The notes beneath the pieces are model-generated. The model made no database searches, was not told the origin of the DNA, and worked only from the letters and a program-made list of their open reading frames with translations. From assembly GCA_019695115.1 (NCBI GenBank), contig JAIBAP010000037.1, positions 1-56,533 of the forward strand: a stretch of 56,533 nucleotides of DNA, given 5' to 3'. Source of the stretch: Caldilineales bacterium. Its GTDB lineage: Bacteria > Chloroflexota > Anaerolineae > J102. Below are positions 11,169 through 20,170 of this stretch, in pieces (positions within the stretch are counted from its first letter, which is position 1; the number at the start of each line of letters is the position of its first letter). The position numbers were made by a program, and so were the translations under genes.

Positions 11169-12095
11169 TCAGGAGTGGCTGGGGGGATCGCTGGCGGGGG
11201 CGGGTTCAATGCTCAAGCAGCGGAAGATGGCGGGGACGACGCCGGTCAAGTCGTTGACATCGCCAAAATGGGCGGCGCAGGGGCCGTGCACGATGAGCGG
11301 AACCGGGTTGTAAGTATGGCCCTTGGTGTCGGGGTCTTCCAAATTGCCGTGGTCCGAAGTGATCAGCAGGGTCGCGGCAGGGTCGATGGCCTCTAGCACG
11401 CCCAGGAGCATGGCATCGATGCGGGCCAGGGTCTCGGCGGGCGTCCAGGGGATGCGGCGGTGCCCCGCCAGATCGGTGACGAAGGTCTCATAGAGGACCA
11501 GGTCGTGGGCGGCGCTCAGGCGGGCGAGCCGGCGGCCAGCCTCGCGCGGGTCGATGGGGCTGAGTTCGGGGGCGTAGCTGGCGTTGGCAAGCTCGTGGGT
11601 GATGTCCCAATAGACGGCTTCGCCGCGGGCCAGGTGTCCGAAATCGCGAAAGGGGAGGTCGGCGGCCAGGTTGGTCCAGGTGCTGACCGAATGGCGGTTG
11701 CGGCGGGCGCTGGCCAGTTGCCAGTAGTGGGGGCTGTAGGCGTTGGCAAAGGCCACGCTGCGTCCGGCTGCGCGAGCGCGCTTGAGGAAGCTGTGTTCGG
11801 CGATGGCCTGGCGCAGGGCGCGGGTGGGGAAGCTGCTGATGTGCATCCCCTCCAACTGGGGGCCGTTGACGCCCGTGAACAGGGTCGTCTGGCCGGTGGC
11901 GCTTTGGGGCAGGCCGGCGATGCCCAGGCCGGCGTCGATGGGTCGGAAGATGCGGCCGGGTTCATCCAACCGGCGCCCGGCCACCATCTTGCCCCCACAC
12001 AGTTGTGCAAAGCCCGGCAGGGTGGCGACACTGAAGGGATTGGCAGACTGGTCGGCGCCGACGCCAATGCCATCGATGAAGATGAAGAGCAGCAT
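11169..12095 (-). CDS. Alkaline-phosphatase-superfamily metalloenzyme (phosphopentomutase/iPGM-like)
   Basis: 308 residues. It starts MLLFIFIDGIGVG, the first metal-binding Asp motif of the superfamily. GQTTLFTGVNG supplies the probable nucleophile Thr, and TSDHGNLED the second metal cluster with Asp and His. These are the hallmarks of phosphopentomutase and cofactor-independent phosphoglycerate mutase relatives, but the protein is shorter than both, so substrate is uncertain. It is located between CinA-like and LCP genes in a minus-strand operon (15 and 10 base gaps). Confidence 0.8.
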   Translation of the reverse strand: MLLFIFIDGIGVGADQSANPFSVATLPGFAQLCGGKMVAGRRLDEPGRIFRPIDAGLGIAGLPQSATGQTTLFTGVNGPQLEGMHISSFPTRALRQAIAEHSFLKRARAAGRSVAFANAYSPHYWQLASARRNRHSVSTWTNLAADLPFRDFGHLARGEAVYWDITHELANASYAPELSPIDPREAGRRLARLSAAHDLVLYETFVTDLAGHRRIPWTPAETLARIDAMLLGVLEAIDPAATLLITSDHGNLEDPDTKGHTYNPVPLIVHGPCAAHFGDVNDLTGVVPAIFRCLSIEPAPASDPPSHS

Positions 12096-12110
12096 GGTTT
12101 GGCCTTGGGT

Positions 12111-13331
12111 TCAGCCGGTCGCCAGTTGGCGGCGCAGGAAGGTCAGGCTGTAGATGCTGAGCCATTGCGCCGTGAAATCGTCGGCGCCGCCGGCGTTGAA
12201 ACGCTCGCAGACGATGCCGGCCGGGCCGGCGAGGGCCAGCCAACTGTGCCCACGATCGGCCGACCAGAAATCCTGGCCCGAGCCAGGGTCGCCGAGCAAG
12301 GCCAGGGCGAAGTTGGCGCCGCTGATCTCGCGCAGGCGCTGGGCAGCCAGGCGGGCGGTGGCTTCGTCGATGGCGGCAGCGATGGGCAAGGCCAGCTGGC
12401 GCTCCAGGTGGGGGAGATCGCCTGCGACCAGGCTGGCGACGAGGAGGGATCGGTCGGGTTCGGGGATGGCGGCGGCGATGCGACCGGCGGTGTTGGTCTC
12501 GACCACGGCCAGGGTGGCGGCCTGCTGGCGCAACAAGGCGGCTATCGCCCCGCCCAGGGTTTCGCCGTCGACGCCGTAGAGGTAGGCGGCCACCTTCTGC
12601 CGTATCTCTGCCTCGACCGGGGCGATCAAGGCCTGGGCCTGGGCGGCAGAGGGGGCGCGGGCGGCGATGCGGATGTCCACCTGGCCCAGGTGGGCGGCCA
12701 GGCCGACGGTGGGGTTGCCGGCGGTCATCAGATGGCCGATGCGGTCGTCGATCAGGCTTTCGCCCAGGCCGGCTACGTGCAAGATGCGGGTGACGATGAC
12801 GCCCTGGGCGTCGCCCAGCCGGGCTTGCAGAAAGGGTAGCACCTGGTCGGCCATCATCCGTTTCATTTCCCGCGGCACGCCGGGCATGGCCAGGATGGCC
12901 CGGCCCTGGTGCTCGACCACAAAGCCCGGGGCGGTGCCGATGGGGTTGGGCAAGGCGCGGGCGCCCTGCGGCAGATAGGCCTGGCGGAGGTTGTTATCGG
13001 TCAGCTGGCGGCCCCAGCCGGCGAAGAGGGTGCGAATGTGTTCGGCCAAATCCGGGCGCAGTTCCAGCGGCCGGTCGGTGGCCTCGGCCACGGCCTCGCG
13101 GGTGATGTCATCCACGGTCGGCCCCAGGCCGCCAGTGACGAGGATGACGTCGGAGCGGCTCAGCCCCAGGCGCAGGACTTCGGCCAGGCGGCCTTGGTTA
13201 TCGCCAACGGTGGTTTTGTAGAAAAGGTTGACGCCCACCTCGCGCAGTTGGCGGGCGATGTGGGCGGCGTTGGTGTCGACGATCTCGCCCAGGAGAAGCT
13301 CGGTGCCGGTGGTGACGATCTCGGCGTTCAT
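12111..13331 (-). CDS. CinA-like protein with degenerate amidohydrolase domain
   Basis: 406 residues. The N-terminal MoaB/MogA-like domain (EIVTTGTELLLGEIVDTN, TGGLGPTVDDITREA) matches the CinA pyrophosphatase part. The C-terminal domain normally carries the NMN-deamidase motif AESCTGG; here residues 276-283 read VVETNTAG, so the catalytic Ser and following Cys are replaced by Thr and Asn. NMN deamidation is therefore doubtful while the N-terminal activity may persist. The start overlaps the GT4 gene by 4 bases, so it is translationally coupled. Confidence 0.85.
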   Translation of the reverse strand: MNAEIVTTGTELLLGEIVDTNAAHIARQLREVGVNLFYKTTVGDNQGRLAEVLRLGLSRSDVILVTGGLGPTVDDITREAVAEATDRPLELRPDLAEHIRTLFAGWGRQLTDNNLRQAYLPQGARALPNPIGTAPGFVVEHQGRAILAMPGVPREMKRMMADQVLPFLQARLGDAQGVIVTRILHVAGLGESLIDDRIGHLMTAGNPTVGLAAHLGQVDIRIAARAPSAAQAQALIAPVEAEIRQKVAAYLYGVDGETLGGAIAALLRQQAATLAVVETNTAGRIAAAIPEPDRSLLVASLVAGDLPHLERQLALPIAAAIDEATARLAAQRLREISGANFALALLGDPGSGQDFWSADRGHSWLALAGPAGIVCERFNAGGADDFTAQWLSIYSLTFLRRQLATG

Positions 13332-14476
13332 AGACGGCGGCGGCGTTGGTAGGCCACGATGGTTTCCTGATAGATGGCGATCAGGCGGGCGGTGAGGGCT
13401 TCGACGCCGAATTGCTCGGCGGTGTGCCGGGCGGCGGCGCCCATCGCCTGGGCGCGGTCGGGGTTGCGAGTAAGTGAGAGGATGGCCTCGGCGAAGGCGC
13501 TTTCGTCTTCTTCCACCACCAGGCTATCGACGCCGGGGTTGAGACAGTCGCGCAGGGGAGGGCAATCGACCAACACCAGGGGCAGGCCGGCGGCCATGGC
13601 TTCCAACGCCACCAGGCCCTGCGTCTCGATGATCGAGGCAAAGAGGAAGATGTCGGCGGTGGCCAGTTCCCTGGGCACCTGCTCGAAGGGGGCGGGGCCG
13701 GCAAAGCTGACGACCCGCTCCAGGCCTAACGAAGCGGCCAGATCGAGGAATTTGTCGAAGTCCGGGCCGTCGCCGATCAGCCGCAGACGCAAGCGCGGCT
13801 CGCGTCGCCAGGCGCGGGCAAAGGCGCGCAAGAGGAATTCCAGGTTCTTGTTGCGGTCGATGCGCCCGACGAAGATCGCCCGGATCAGGTCGGGGTCGGA
13901 GAAAGGCGGCCTGGCCCGGGCCGGGAACTGCGAGAGATCGACCGGCGTGGGCAACACCACGGCCGGCAGGTCGATGTTGTATTCGCTGAAGAGGGTTTCC
14001 TGGGCGCTGGTCGAAGGTACGATGACGCAGTCGACTTTGCGCACATAGCTGCTGACGACTCGTTTGATGATCTGCCGCGCCAATGACACATCCAGGCCCA
14101 GGTAGTTGGTGTACTCGTGGTACATGGTGTGGAAGGTCATGACCAGGGGGATGCCCAGCGAGCGGCTGAAGTTGAGGGCGGCGTTGCCGACGACGATGGG
14201 GTGGTGGGTGTGGATGATGTCAAGTTTCAGGCGGGGGACGAGCCAATCGATCTGCGGCGCCACCAACACCGGTAGGGTGTAGTCGGTGCCGCTGGGCAGG
14301 GGCAGGGCAGGATAACGGAAGATGAATGGCTCCGCATCCTCGTAGCTGCGGTGATCGGGCGCGAAGATCGACACGAAGTGCCCGGCCTGGCGTAGCCCGT
14401 GGCTGTAGAGATCGACCGAACGCACCACGCCACTCAGCGACGGCCGATAGGCGTTACTGAACATCCCGATCCGCAT
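13328..14476 (-). CDS. GT4-family glycosyltransferase
   Basis: 382 residues, GT-B fold. The N-terminal domain begins MRIGMFSNAYRPSLSGVVRS and contains the IIHTHHP motif. The C-terminal domain has FVGRIDRNKNLEFLLRAF, a GDGPD turn, and the E-x7-E motif ASIIETQGLVALEAMAAGLP. This branch includes diacylglycerol glucosyltransferases and mannosyltransferases acting at the inner face of the membrane, so a glycolipid product is likely, but acceptor and sugar cannot be read from the sequence. It is 3 bases after the CpXC gene and overlaps the CinA-like gene. Confidence 0.9.
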   Translation of the reverse strand: MRIGMFSNAYRPSLSGVVRSVDLYSHGLRQAGHFVSIFAPDHRSYEDAEPFIFRYPALPLPSGTDYTLPVLVAPQIDWLVPRLKLDIIHTHHPIVVGNAALNFSRSLGIPLVMTFHTMYHEYTNYLGLDVSLARQIIKRVVSSYVRKVDCVIVPSTSAQETLFSEYNIDLPAVVLPTPVDLSQFPARARPPFSDPDLIRAIFVGRIDRNKNLEFLLRAFARAWRREPRLRLRLIGDGPDFDKFLDLAASLGLERVVSFAGPAPFEQVPRELATADIFLFASIIETQGLVALEAMAAGLPLVLVDCPPLRDCLNPGVDSLVVEEDESAFAEAILSLTRNPDRAQAMGAAARHTAEQFGVEALTARLIAIYQETIVAYQRRRRL

Positions 14477-14479
14477 CGC

Positions 14480-15814
14480 CTAGACCCCCAAGCGCGCCTG
14501 CGTGAGGACATTGCGCAGGTGACGGACCACGTCCTGCTGTTCGCTGTTGTCGGCGGCATCTTTCTCGGTGGCATCGATCGCCGACTGCAGGAGGGCCAGG
14601 AATTCAGGGGTGATGTGCTCCTTGTTCTCCTTCAGGATCGCCCGCGTGCCATCAGGATAGTCGGCATCGGTCAGCGCATAGAGGAGACGCATCTCCGGCG
14701 GCAGAGCGGCGTCCATCGCGGTGACAATGGCATCCCACACCTGCTTCAGGCGCGTGGCGGCCGCCTTGGCGCCCCGCTTCTCGGCTTCTTCGATGTTGGC
14801 CGCCAACAGCCCCATCACCGCCTGGTCGATATAGGGCAGCATTTCCTGCACAGCCTGTTCCAAGTTTTCGGCGCCGAGCAGCTCCTGCAAGACCTGGGTC
14901 GACGCCTGCGCCACAGACTGGTCGGCGGCGCGCATCGATTCCAACACCTGCAACATCCGCTGACGGTTGGCTTCCAGGGCGGGGCGTCTGTCGGCAGGGG
15001 CGCTCTCGATGTGGTTGGTGTAGTCTTGGAAGAACTGGTAATCCATGATCGGGCGGGCCACGACCGCAATCGCCTCGGCTTCGTCTTCGTCCGCAGCCAG
15101 GAGGGCGGCCATGATGCTCTCGCGGGTGGGCGAGGCGCCCAGGCCCTGGACGGCGCGGCGCTGCTTGAGCATCCGGCGCCCGATCTCGGTCAGGGGGAGG
15201 AGTTTTTCGCGCAGGTCGGTGATGAGTTCTGCCTGCTGGGTGGCGCCCTCGTTCTGGGCCGTGAGCGTCAGATTGGCCAGGATCGAGAAGAACTCCTGGT
15301 CGAGATAGCGCTCGTTCTCCTTGACGGTGAGGCTGAAGGCGATGGCGTCATCTTTCAGGCGCGCCAGTTCCGAGACCAGTTCGACCTTCTTGCGGCTGGC
15401 GGCCAACATATCGGGCGTCACGCCCTCGAAGCCCAGCAGTTTCTCCAGCAGGCTGTCCATGGTCAGGAATTGCTGCGGCGAGACCATGTAGTAGCGTCGC
15501 TGTTCGGCCGGCAGGCTGTCCATCAGCGCCTTCGATAGATCGCCGATGACTTTCTGGCGCTGGGCTTCGCTGATGTTGAGTTGCGTGGGGATGAACACGC
15601 CCAGAAACTCGTGGGCGGGGTCGTGGTAGAGGAAGGGCGAGGCCAGATAGTTGACGTTGCGACAGTTGGGGCACTGTGAGGCATTCAGCGAGCCTGACAA
15701 GACGACCTGTTTGAGTTCGGGCGTCTGGCCGACATCGACGATATTGAAGACAGGCGTCTGGTAGTTGAACCCGCATTGAGGACAGCGAAGCGATACGGCT
15801 TGGGGTCTGAACAT
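14480..15814 (-). CDS. CpXC-domain protein
   Basis: 444 residues. The N-terminal 150 residues match the CpXC domain, a probable zinc ribbon with LRCPQCG and SQCPNCRN, the motif that gives the family its name. The rest is predominantly helical, with acidic and alanine-rich segments and no membrane helix. Function is unknown for the family. ATG at 15814 chosen because it begins right before the zinc motif; no clear Shine-Dalgarno. It is the first gene of the minus-strand operon that ends with the two LCP genes. Confidence 0.8.
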   Translation of the reverse strand: MFRPQAVSLRCPQCGFNYQTPVFNIVDVGQTPELKQVVLSGSLNASQCPNCRNVNYLASPFLYHDPAHEFLGVFIPTQLNISEAQRQKVIGDLSKALMDSLPAEQRRYYMVSPQQFLTMDSLLEKLLGFEGVTPDMLAASRKKVELVSELARLKDDAIAFSLTVKENERYLDQEFFSILANLTLTAQNEGATQQAELITDLREKLLPLTEIGRRMLKQRRAVQGLGASPTRESIMAALLAADEDEAEAIAVVARPIMDYQFFQDYTNHIESAPADRRPALEANRQRMLQVLESMRAADQSVAQASTQVLQELLGAENLEQAVQEMLPYIDQAVMGLLAANIEEAEKRGAKAAATRLKQVWDAIVTAMDAALPPEMRLLYALTDADYPDGTRAILKENKEHITPEFLALLQSAIDATEKDAADNSEQQDVVRHLRNVLTQARLGV

Positions 15815-15843
15815 GGTAGGAGGGGGTGAGTGAGAGGGAGAGT

Positions 15844-15895
15844 GTTCCGTGTTCCGTGAGAATCCACGTTTCACGCTTCACGTTTCACGAGCCAG
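15844..15895. repeat. GTTCCGT/GTTTCAC heptamer array
   Basis: Two GTTCCGT units, a 10-base break and three GTTTCAC-type units plus a degenerate fourth, all on a 7-base period, fill the gap between the carbonic anhydrase and CpXC genes. Confidence 0.6.
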
Positions 15896-15915
15896 ATAAC
15901 AGATCGATTACGCGC

Positions 15916-16434
15916 TCAAAGGGACCTGGCTTGAAGCTGGCGGTAGCTGCGGGCGCGCTGGCGGTAGGTGGCCGCGCCCTGTGCGCCTGCCTGGCGGGCC
16001 TCGGCATCCAGTTGCCGCACGACTTTGGCCGGGATGCCAACCGCCAGGCTGCCGGCGGGGATGTCGGCGCCCGGCGGGACAACGGCCCCGGCGCCGATCA
16101 CAGCCTCGGCGCCGATGCGGGCGCCGTTGAGCACGGTGGCGTGCATCCCCACCAGGGCGCCGTCGCCGACCGTGCAGCCATGAAGGACGGCGGCATGGCC
16201 GACGGTGACATTGGCCCCGATCTGGGTGGGGAAGCCGGGGTCGGCGTGGACAACGGCGTTATCCTGGATGTTGCTGCCTGGGCCGATGAGGATGCGGTCG
16301 GCATCCCCACGCAACACGGCGCCGTACCAGATGCTCGCCTCGGCTCCGATTTCGACCTGACCGACGACGGTGGCAGTGGGGGCGACGAAGGCAGTAGGGT
16401 CGATGAGTTCAGGGTGAGGGCCGATGACGTCCAC
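15916..16434 (-). CDS. Gamma-carbonic-anhydrase-family (left-handed beta-helix) protein
   Basis: 172 residues with hexapeptide repeats of the trimeric left-handed beta-helix fold. The zinc-ligand histidines are present in DNAVVHADP and VTVGHAAVLHGC. Family members hydrate CO2 or act as related acyl-transfer or structural proteins. It starts with GTG at 16434, which gives the standard N-terminus. The divergent gap before gnd holds a perfect 23-bp hairpin. Carbonic anhydrase activity itself is not assured in this family. Confidence 0.88.
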   Translation of the reverse strand: MDVIGPHPELIDPTAFVAPTATVVGQVEIGAEASIWYGAVLRGDADRILIGPGSNIQDNAVVHADPGFPTQIGANVTVGHAAVLHGCTVGDGALVGMHATVLNGARIGAEAVIGAGAVVPPGADIPAGSLAVGIPAKVVRQLDAEARQAGAQGAATYRQRARSYRQLQARSL

Positions 16435-16456
16435 GGCAACGAAGGGCGGTGAGTGG

Positions 16457-16506
16457 CCTCGAACACACCTGACAGGTTTTGAAAAACCTGTCAGGTGTGT
16501 TCGAGG
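16457..16506. repeat. Perfect 23-bp hairpin repeat
   Basis: Left arm 16457-16479 (CCTCGAACACACCTGACAGG and three T) and right arm 16484-16506 pair without a mismatch around the loop TGAA, between divergent genes. No T-run follows in either direction, so it resembles an extragenic palindrome more than a terminator. Confidence 0.8.
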
Positions 16507-16682
16507 TAGGCTGGAGGCGGGGCTGTATCGTCGGAAGCGCGACAGATAAGTTTAGCACGGTTGCGGCCTGCTGGCCTAACCGTTCGCCTGTTGTTTGCGC
16601 TTTGCGGTAGAATCTGACGCACCAACGCATCCCCCTACAGGCGCCCTCGCGGACGCCTTTCCTCTCACACGGAGTTGCCACA

Positions 16683-18131
16683 ATGCCCGCCGATCTTGGA
16701 CTCATCGGTCTTGCCGTCATGGGTCAGAACCTGGTCCGCAACATGGACCGCAACGGCTTCCGCGTCGCCGTCTACAACCGCACCGCCGCCAAGACGCAGG
16801 AATTCCTGGCAGGCCCTGCCGCCGGAACCCAGGTCGTGCCGGCCTTCTCGCTCGAAGAACTGGTGGGGGCGCTCGCGCGACCGCGCAAAATCATGCTGAT
16901 GGTGCAGGCGGGCAAACCTGTGGATGCCGTCATCGAACAGCTCGCCCCCCTGCTGGAGCCGGGCGATCTGCTGATCGACGGCGGCAATTCCTTCTTCCCC
17001 GACACCGAGCGGCGCTCCGACGAGTTGGCTGCTCGCGGTCTGCGCTATCTGGGCGTGGGCGTTTCGGGCGGCGAGGAAGGGGCGCTCTGGGGGCCGAGTC
17101 TGATGCCGGGCGGCCAGCCCGACGCCTACGAACTGGTGCGGCCCATCTACCAGGCTATCGCCGCCCAGGCCTATGGCGAGCCGTGCGTCACCTACATTGG
17201 CCCGCGCGGGGCCGGTCATTATGTCAAAATGGTGCACAACGGCATCGAGTACGGCGATATGCAGCTGATTGCCGAGGCCTACGACCTGTTGCACCGGGGC
17301 GCGGGTCTGAGCAATGACGAGTTGCACCAGGTCTTCGACGACTGGAACCGAGGCCCTTTGCAATCCTTTCTGGTCGAGATCACGGCCGCCATCTTCGCCA
17401 AGCGCGATGACAAGACCGGCGGGGCGATGGTGGATGTCATCCTCGACCGCGCCGGACAGAAGGGCACGGGCAAATGGACGAGCCAGAACGCGCTCGATCT
17501 GGGGGTGCCGGCAACGGCGATCACCGAAGCTGTCTTTGCCCGCGCCCTCTCGGCAGCCAAAGATGAGCGCGTGGTTGCCTCCACCCAGCTTTCCGGCCCC
17601 GATCAGCCCGTCTTCGACGACAAGGCCAGCTTCATCCGGGCCATGGGCGATGCGCTCTATGCCGCGAAGGTGGTGTCCTACGCCCAGGGTTTCGCCCTCT
17701 TCCGCGAGGCCAGCCAGGAATATGGCTACGGGCTAGACTACGGCGAGATCGCCCGCATCTGGCGCGGGGGCTGCATCATCCGCGCCGCCTTTCTCAACGA
17801 CATCACCGCCGCCTACCGCAGCCAGCCGGAGTTGCCGAACCTGCTAGTGGCGCCATTCTTCCGCCGCGAGATCGAGGCCCGCCAGGCAAACTGGCGACGG
17901 GTGGTGATGGCGGCCGTGCAGATGGGCATCCCGGCCCCGGCCATGAGCGCCGCCCTGGCCTATTTCGACGGCTATCGCAGCGCCCGGCTGCCCGCCAACC
18001 TCATCCAGGCGCAGCGCGACTACTTTGGCGCCCACACCTACGAGCGCATCGACGAGCCGCGAGGACAGGTCTTTCACACCAATTGGAGCGGGCACGGCGG
18101 CGATGTGACGGCAGGAACGTACAATGCTTGA
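16683..18131 (+). CDS. gnd: 6-phosphogluconate dehydrogenase (decarboxylating)
   Basis: 482 residues, full length. The Rossmann motif is GLIGLAVMGQNLVRNM and the NADP-binding part is VYNRT. Substrate motifs are GVSGGEEGALWGPSLMPGG, KMVHNGIEYGDMQ with the catalytic Lys, and the C-terminal FHTNWSGHGG tail. It converts 6-phosphogluconate to ribulose 5-phosphate in the oxidative pentose phosphate pathway. The ATG at 16683 has GGAG eight bases upstream. It is a single-gene unit. The long NADP-enzyme form is indicated by length. Confidence 0.97.
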   Translation: MPADLGLIGLAVMGQNLVRNMDRNGFRVAVYNRTAAKTQEFLAGPAAGTQVVPAFSLEELVGALARPRKIMLMVQAGKPVDAVIEQLAPLLEPGDLLIDGGNSFFPDTERRSDELAARGLRYLGVGVSGGEEGALWGPSLMPGGQPDAYELVRPIYQAIAAQAYGEPCVTYIGPRGAGHYVKMVHNGIEYGDMQLIAEAYDLLHRGAGLSNDELHQVFDDWNRGPLQSFLVEITAAIFAKRDDKTGGAMVDVILDRAGQKGTGKWTSQNALDLGVPATAITEAVFARALSAAKDERVVASTQLSGPDQPVFDDKASFIRAMGDALYAAKVVSYAQGFALFREASQEYGYGLDYGEIARIWRGGCIIRAAFLNDITAAYRSQPELPNLLVAPFFRREIEARQANWRRVVMAAVQMGIPAPAMSAALAYFDGYRSARLPANLIQAQRDYFGAHTYERIDEPRGQVFHTNWSGHGGDVTAGTYNA

Positions 18132-18325
18132 TTGCGGATTGCGAAATGTGATGCCTGATTCGGTTCTACCTCAGCCAGAAGGTGTTGAACCGGCGCCATC
18201 CGCGCCGCAAAACACGTCGTAACAGAAACGTAACCAAGGCGGCACGCAGGTGTAACACGCTTGAGTCAGAGTAGGAGCGTCGATAATTCTTCTTCCTACA
18301 CTCTATCAAGGAATCACACCTTACC

Positions 18326-19981
18326 ATGAATCGCAAATGGCTCATCGCCTTCGCCAGTCTGTTGGTTGTGGCGCTTCTCTCCGTGGCCGCCTTGGGCACC
18401 GTGCTGGCCGCGTCGCGCCAACAGGTTGCCCCCACGCCCGTTCCGCAGCCCGCCCCCGTCCTCGATGCCAACGCCGTCGCCTCGGCCGCAGCCCTCGAAG
18501 GTGCACTCACGGCTATCTACGATGCCGTCAACCCCTCGGTCGTACACATCCAGGTGACGCAGAAGATGGATACAAACGGCATGCAGGATCTGCCCCAAGG
18601 TTTCCCCGGCCTACCGCAGCTCCCCTTTGGCCTGCCCCAAGTCCCTGATGACCAGACGCCGAACATGCCCCAATACGGTCACGCGCTTGGTTCAGGCTTT
18701 GTCTGGGACAAGCAGGGCCACATCATCACCAACAATCACGTCGTCGCTGGCGCCGAAAAGATCGACATCATCTTCGCCGACGGCGCCAGCTTTCGCGGCA
18801 AGGTCGTGGGCGCTGACCCCGATAGCGACCTGGCTGTGGTGAAAATCGAGGCGCCGGCCGCGCAATTGCAGCCGGTGAGCCTGGCCGCTTCCGACAAGGT
18901 GCGAGTTGGCCAATTGGCGGTGGCCATCGGCAATCCCTTTGGTCTGGAAAACACGATGACGGTCGGGTTTGTCAGCGCCCTGGGCCGCACCCTGCCGGCT
19001 GATGAAACCTCGGGCCGCAGCTACTCCATCCCCGACATCATCCAGACCGACGCCGCCATCAATCCCGGCAACTCTGGCGGGGTGCTGGTAGACCGCCAGG
19101 GCCAGGTGATCGGCGTCACTGCCGCCATCGAGTCGCCTGTCCGTGCTAACGCCGGCATCGGCTTCGTCATCCCCTCGGCTATCGTCGCCAAAGTCGTGCC
19201 GGAACTGATCAAAGACGGCCAATTCGATCACACCTGGTTGGGCATCAGCGGCGCGGCCCTGACGCCTGACATGGCCGATGGCATGAATCTGAAGACCGGC
19301 CAGCGCGGCGCCCTGGTGATCGATGTGACCCCTGACAGCCCCGCCGATAAGGCCGGTTTGCGCGGAAGCGACCGCCCGCTCACCATCGATGGCGAGGAAG
19401 TGCGCGTCGGCGGCGATGTCATTACCGCCATCGACGGCCAGCCGATCAACGACATCGAAGACGTGATCGCCTATCTGGCCAGCAGCACTCAGGTGGGCCA
19501 GAAGATTACGGCTACGGTGCTGCGCAACGGCAAGGAGATGGATGTTGAGATCATCCTGGCTGCCCGGCCGGCGACTCAACCCAACGAGCAAGCCCAAACC
19601 GACGAACAACCCGCCCCAACTGCCAGCGTGTGGCTCGGCATCCGCGGCCAGAGCCTCAGCGCCGCCCTGAACAAGACCATGGGTCTGGATTCCGGGCAAG
19701 AGGGCGTGCTGGTGGAACAGGTCGAGCCTGGCAGCCCCGCCGATGAGTCCGGTATGCAGGGCAGCTTCAAACCGGCTACGGTGGACGGCCAGCGGGTGCT
19801 GGTGGGCGGCGATGTCATTACCGCCATCGACGGCCAGCCCGTACAGACGATCGAAGCCTTGCGCGAGGCCCTCGCCCAGAAGCAGCCCGGAGACAGAGTG
19901 AGACTCACCCTGCTGCGCCACGGCGATGAGGTCAACTTGAAGGTCACGTTGGCCGAACGACCCACAAGTAACTTGCACTAG
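18326..19981 (+). CDS. HtrA/DegP-type serine protease with two PDZ domains
   Basis: 551 residues. An N-terminal membrane segment or signal sequence (4-28) leads to a trypsin-like domain with triad His138 (NNHVV), Asp168 (DSDLAVVK) and Ser250 (NPGNSGG), then PDZ domains near 300-420 and 430-545, joined by a Gln/Thr/Pro linker. It acts in protein quality control outside the membrane. Both PDZ domains contain an identical DNA stretch of 30-odd bases (around 19408-19442 and 19805-19839), a sign of duplication with recent homogenisation. AAGGA lies about 14 bases before the ATG. A terminator follows at 20009. Confidence 0.95.
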   Translation: MNRKWLIAFASLLVVALLSVAALGTVLAASRQQVAPTPVPQPAPVLDANAVASAAALEGALTAIYDAVNPSVVHIQVTQKMDTNGMQDLPQGFPGLPQLPFGLPQVPDDQTPNMPQYGHALGSGFVWDKQGHIITNNHVVAGAEKIDIIFADGASFRGKVVGADPDSDLAVVKIEAPAAQLQPVSLAASDKVRVGQLAVAIGNPFGLENTMTVGFVSALGRTLPADETSGRSYSIPDIIQTDAAINPGNSGGVLVDRQGQVIGVTAAIESPVRANAGIGFVIPSAIVAKVVPELIKDGQFDHTWLGISGAALTPDMADGMNLKTGQRGALVIDVTPDSPADKAGLRGSDRPLTIDGEEVRVGGDVITAIDGQPINDIEDVIAYLASSTQVGQKITATVLRNGKEMDVEIILAARPATQPNEQAQTDEQPAPTASVWLGIRGQSLSAALNKTMGLDSGQEGVLVEQVEPGSPADESGMQGSFKPATVDGQRVLVGGDVITAIDGQPVQTIEALREALAQKQPGDRVRLTLLRHGDEVNLKVTLAERPTSNLH

Positions 19982-20008
19982 GCAACTCCGGCGTCCGGGC
20001 GCCGTGGC

Positions 20009-20048
20009 AGGCAGGCCCCTCCCGAGAACTTGGGGGCCTGCCTCTTCA
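20009..20048 (+). terminator. Terminator after the HtrA gene
   Basis: AGGCAGGCCCC (20009-20019) pairs perfectly with GGGGCCTGCCT (20033-20043) and is followed by CTTCATTT. Confidence 0.6.
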
Positions 20049-20170
20049 TTTCTGGGCCGGATTTCGGGGTCGGCCTGTGCCCACAAGTGCTTGACCGGGG
20101 GCCAAGACAGGGGTAAAATCAGGGTGTCCACGGCGTACGAGCCAAGCCTGGCCGATGCCGGGAGGCGACG

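Noticed and set aside
18692-20131. 479-codon open frame opposite the HtrA gene
   Set aside because: Antisense shadow of a clear HtrA protease with intact triad; no Shine-Dalgarno or recognisable domain.
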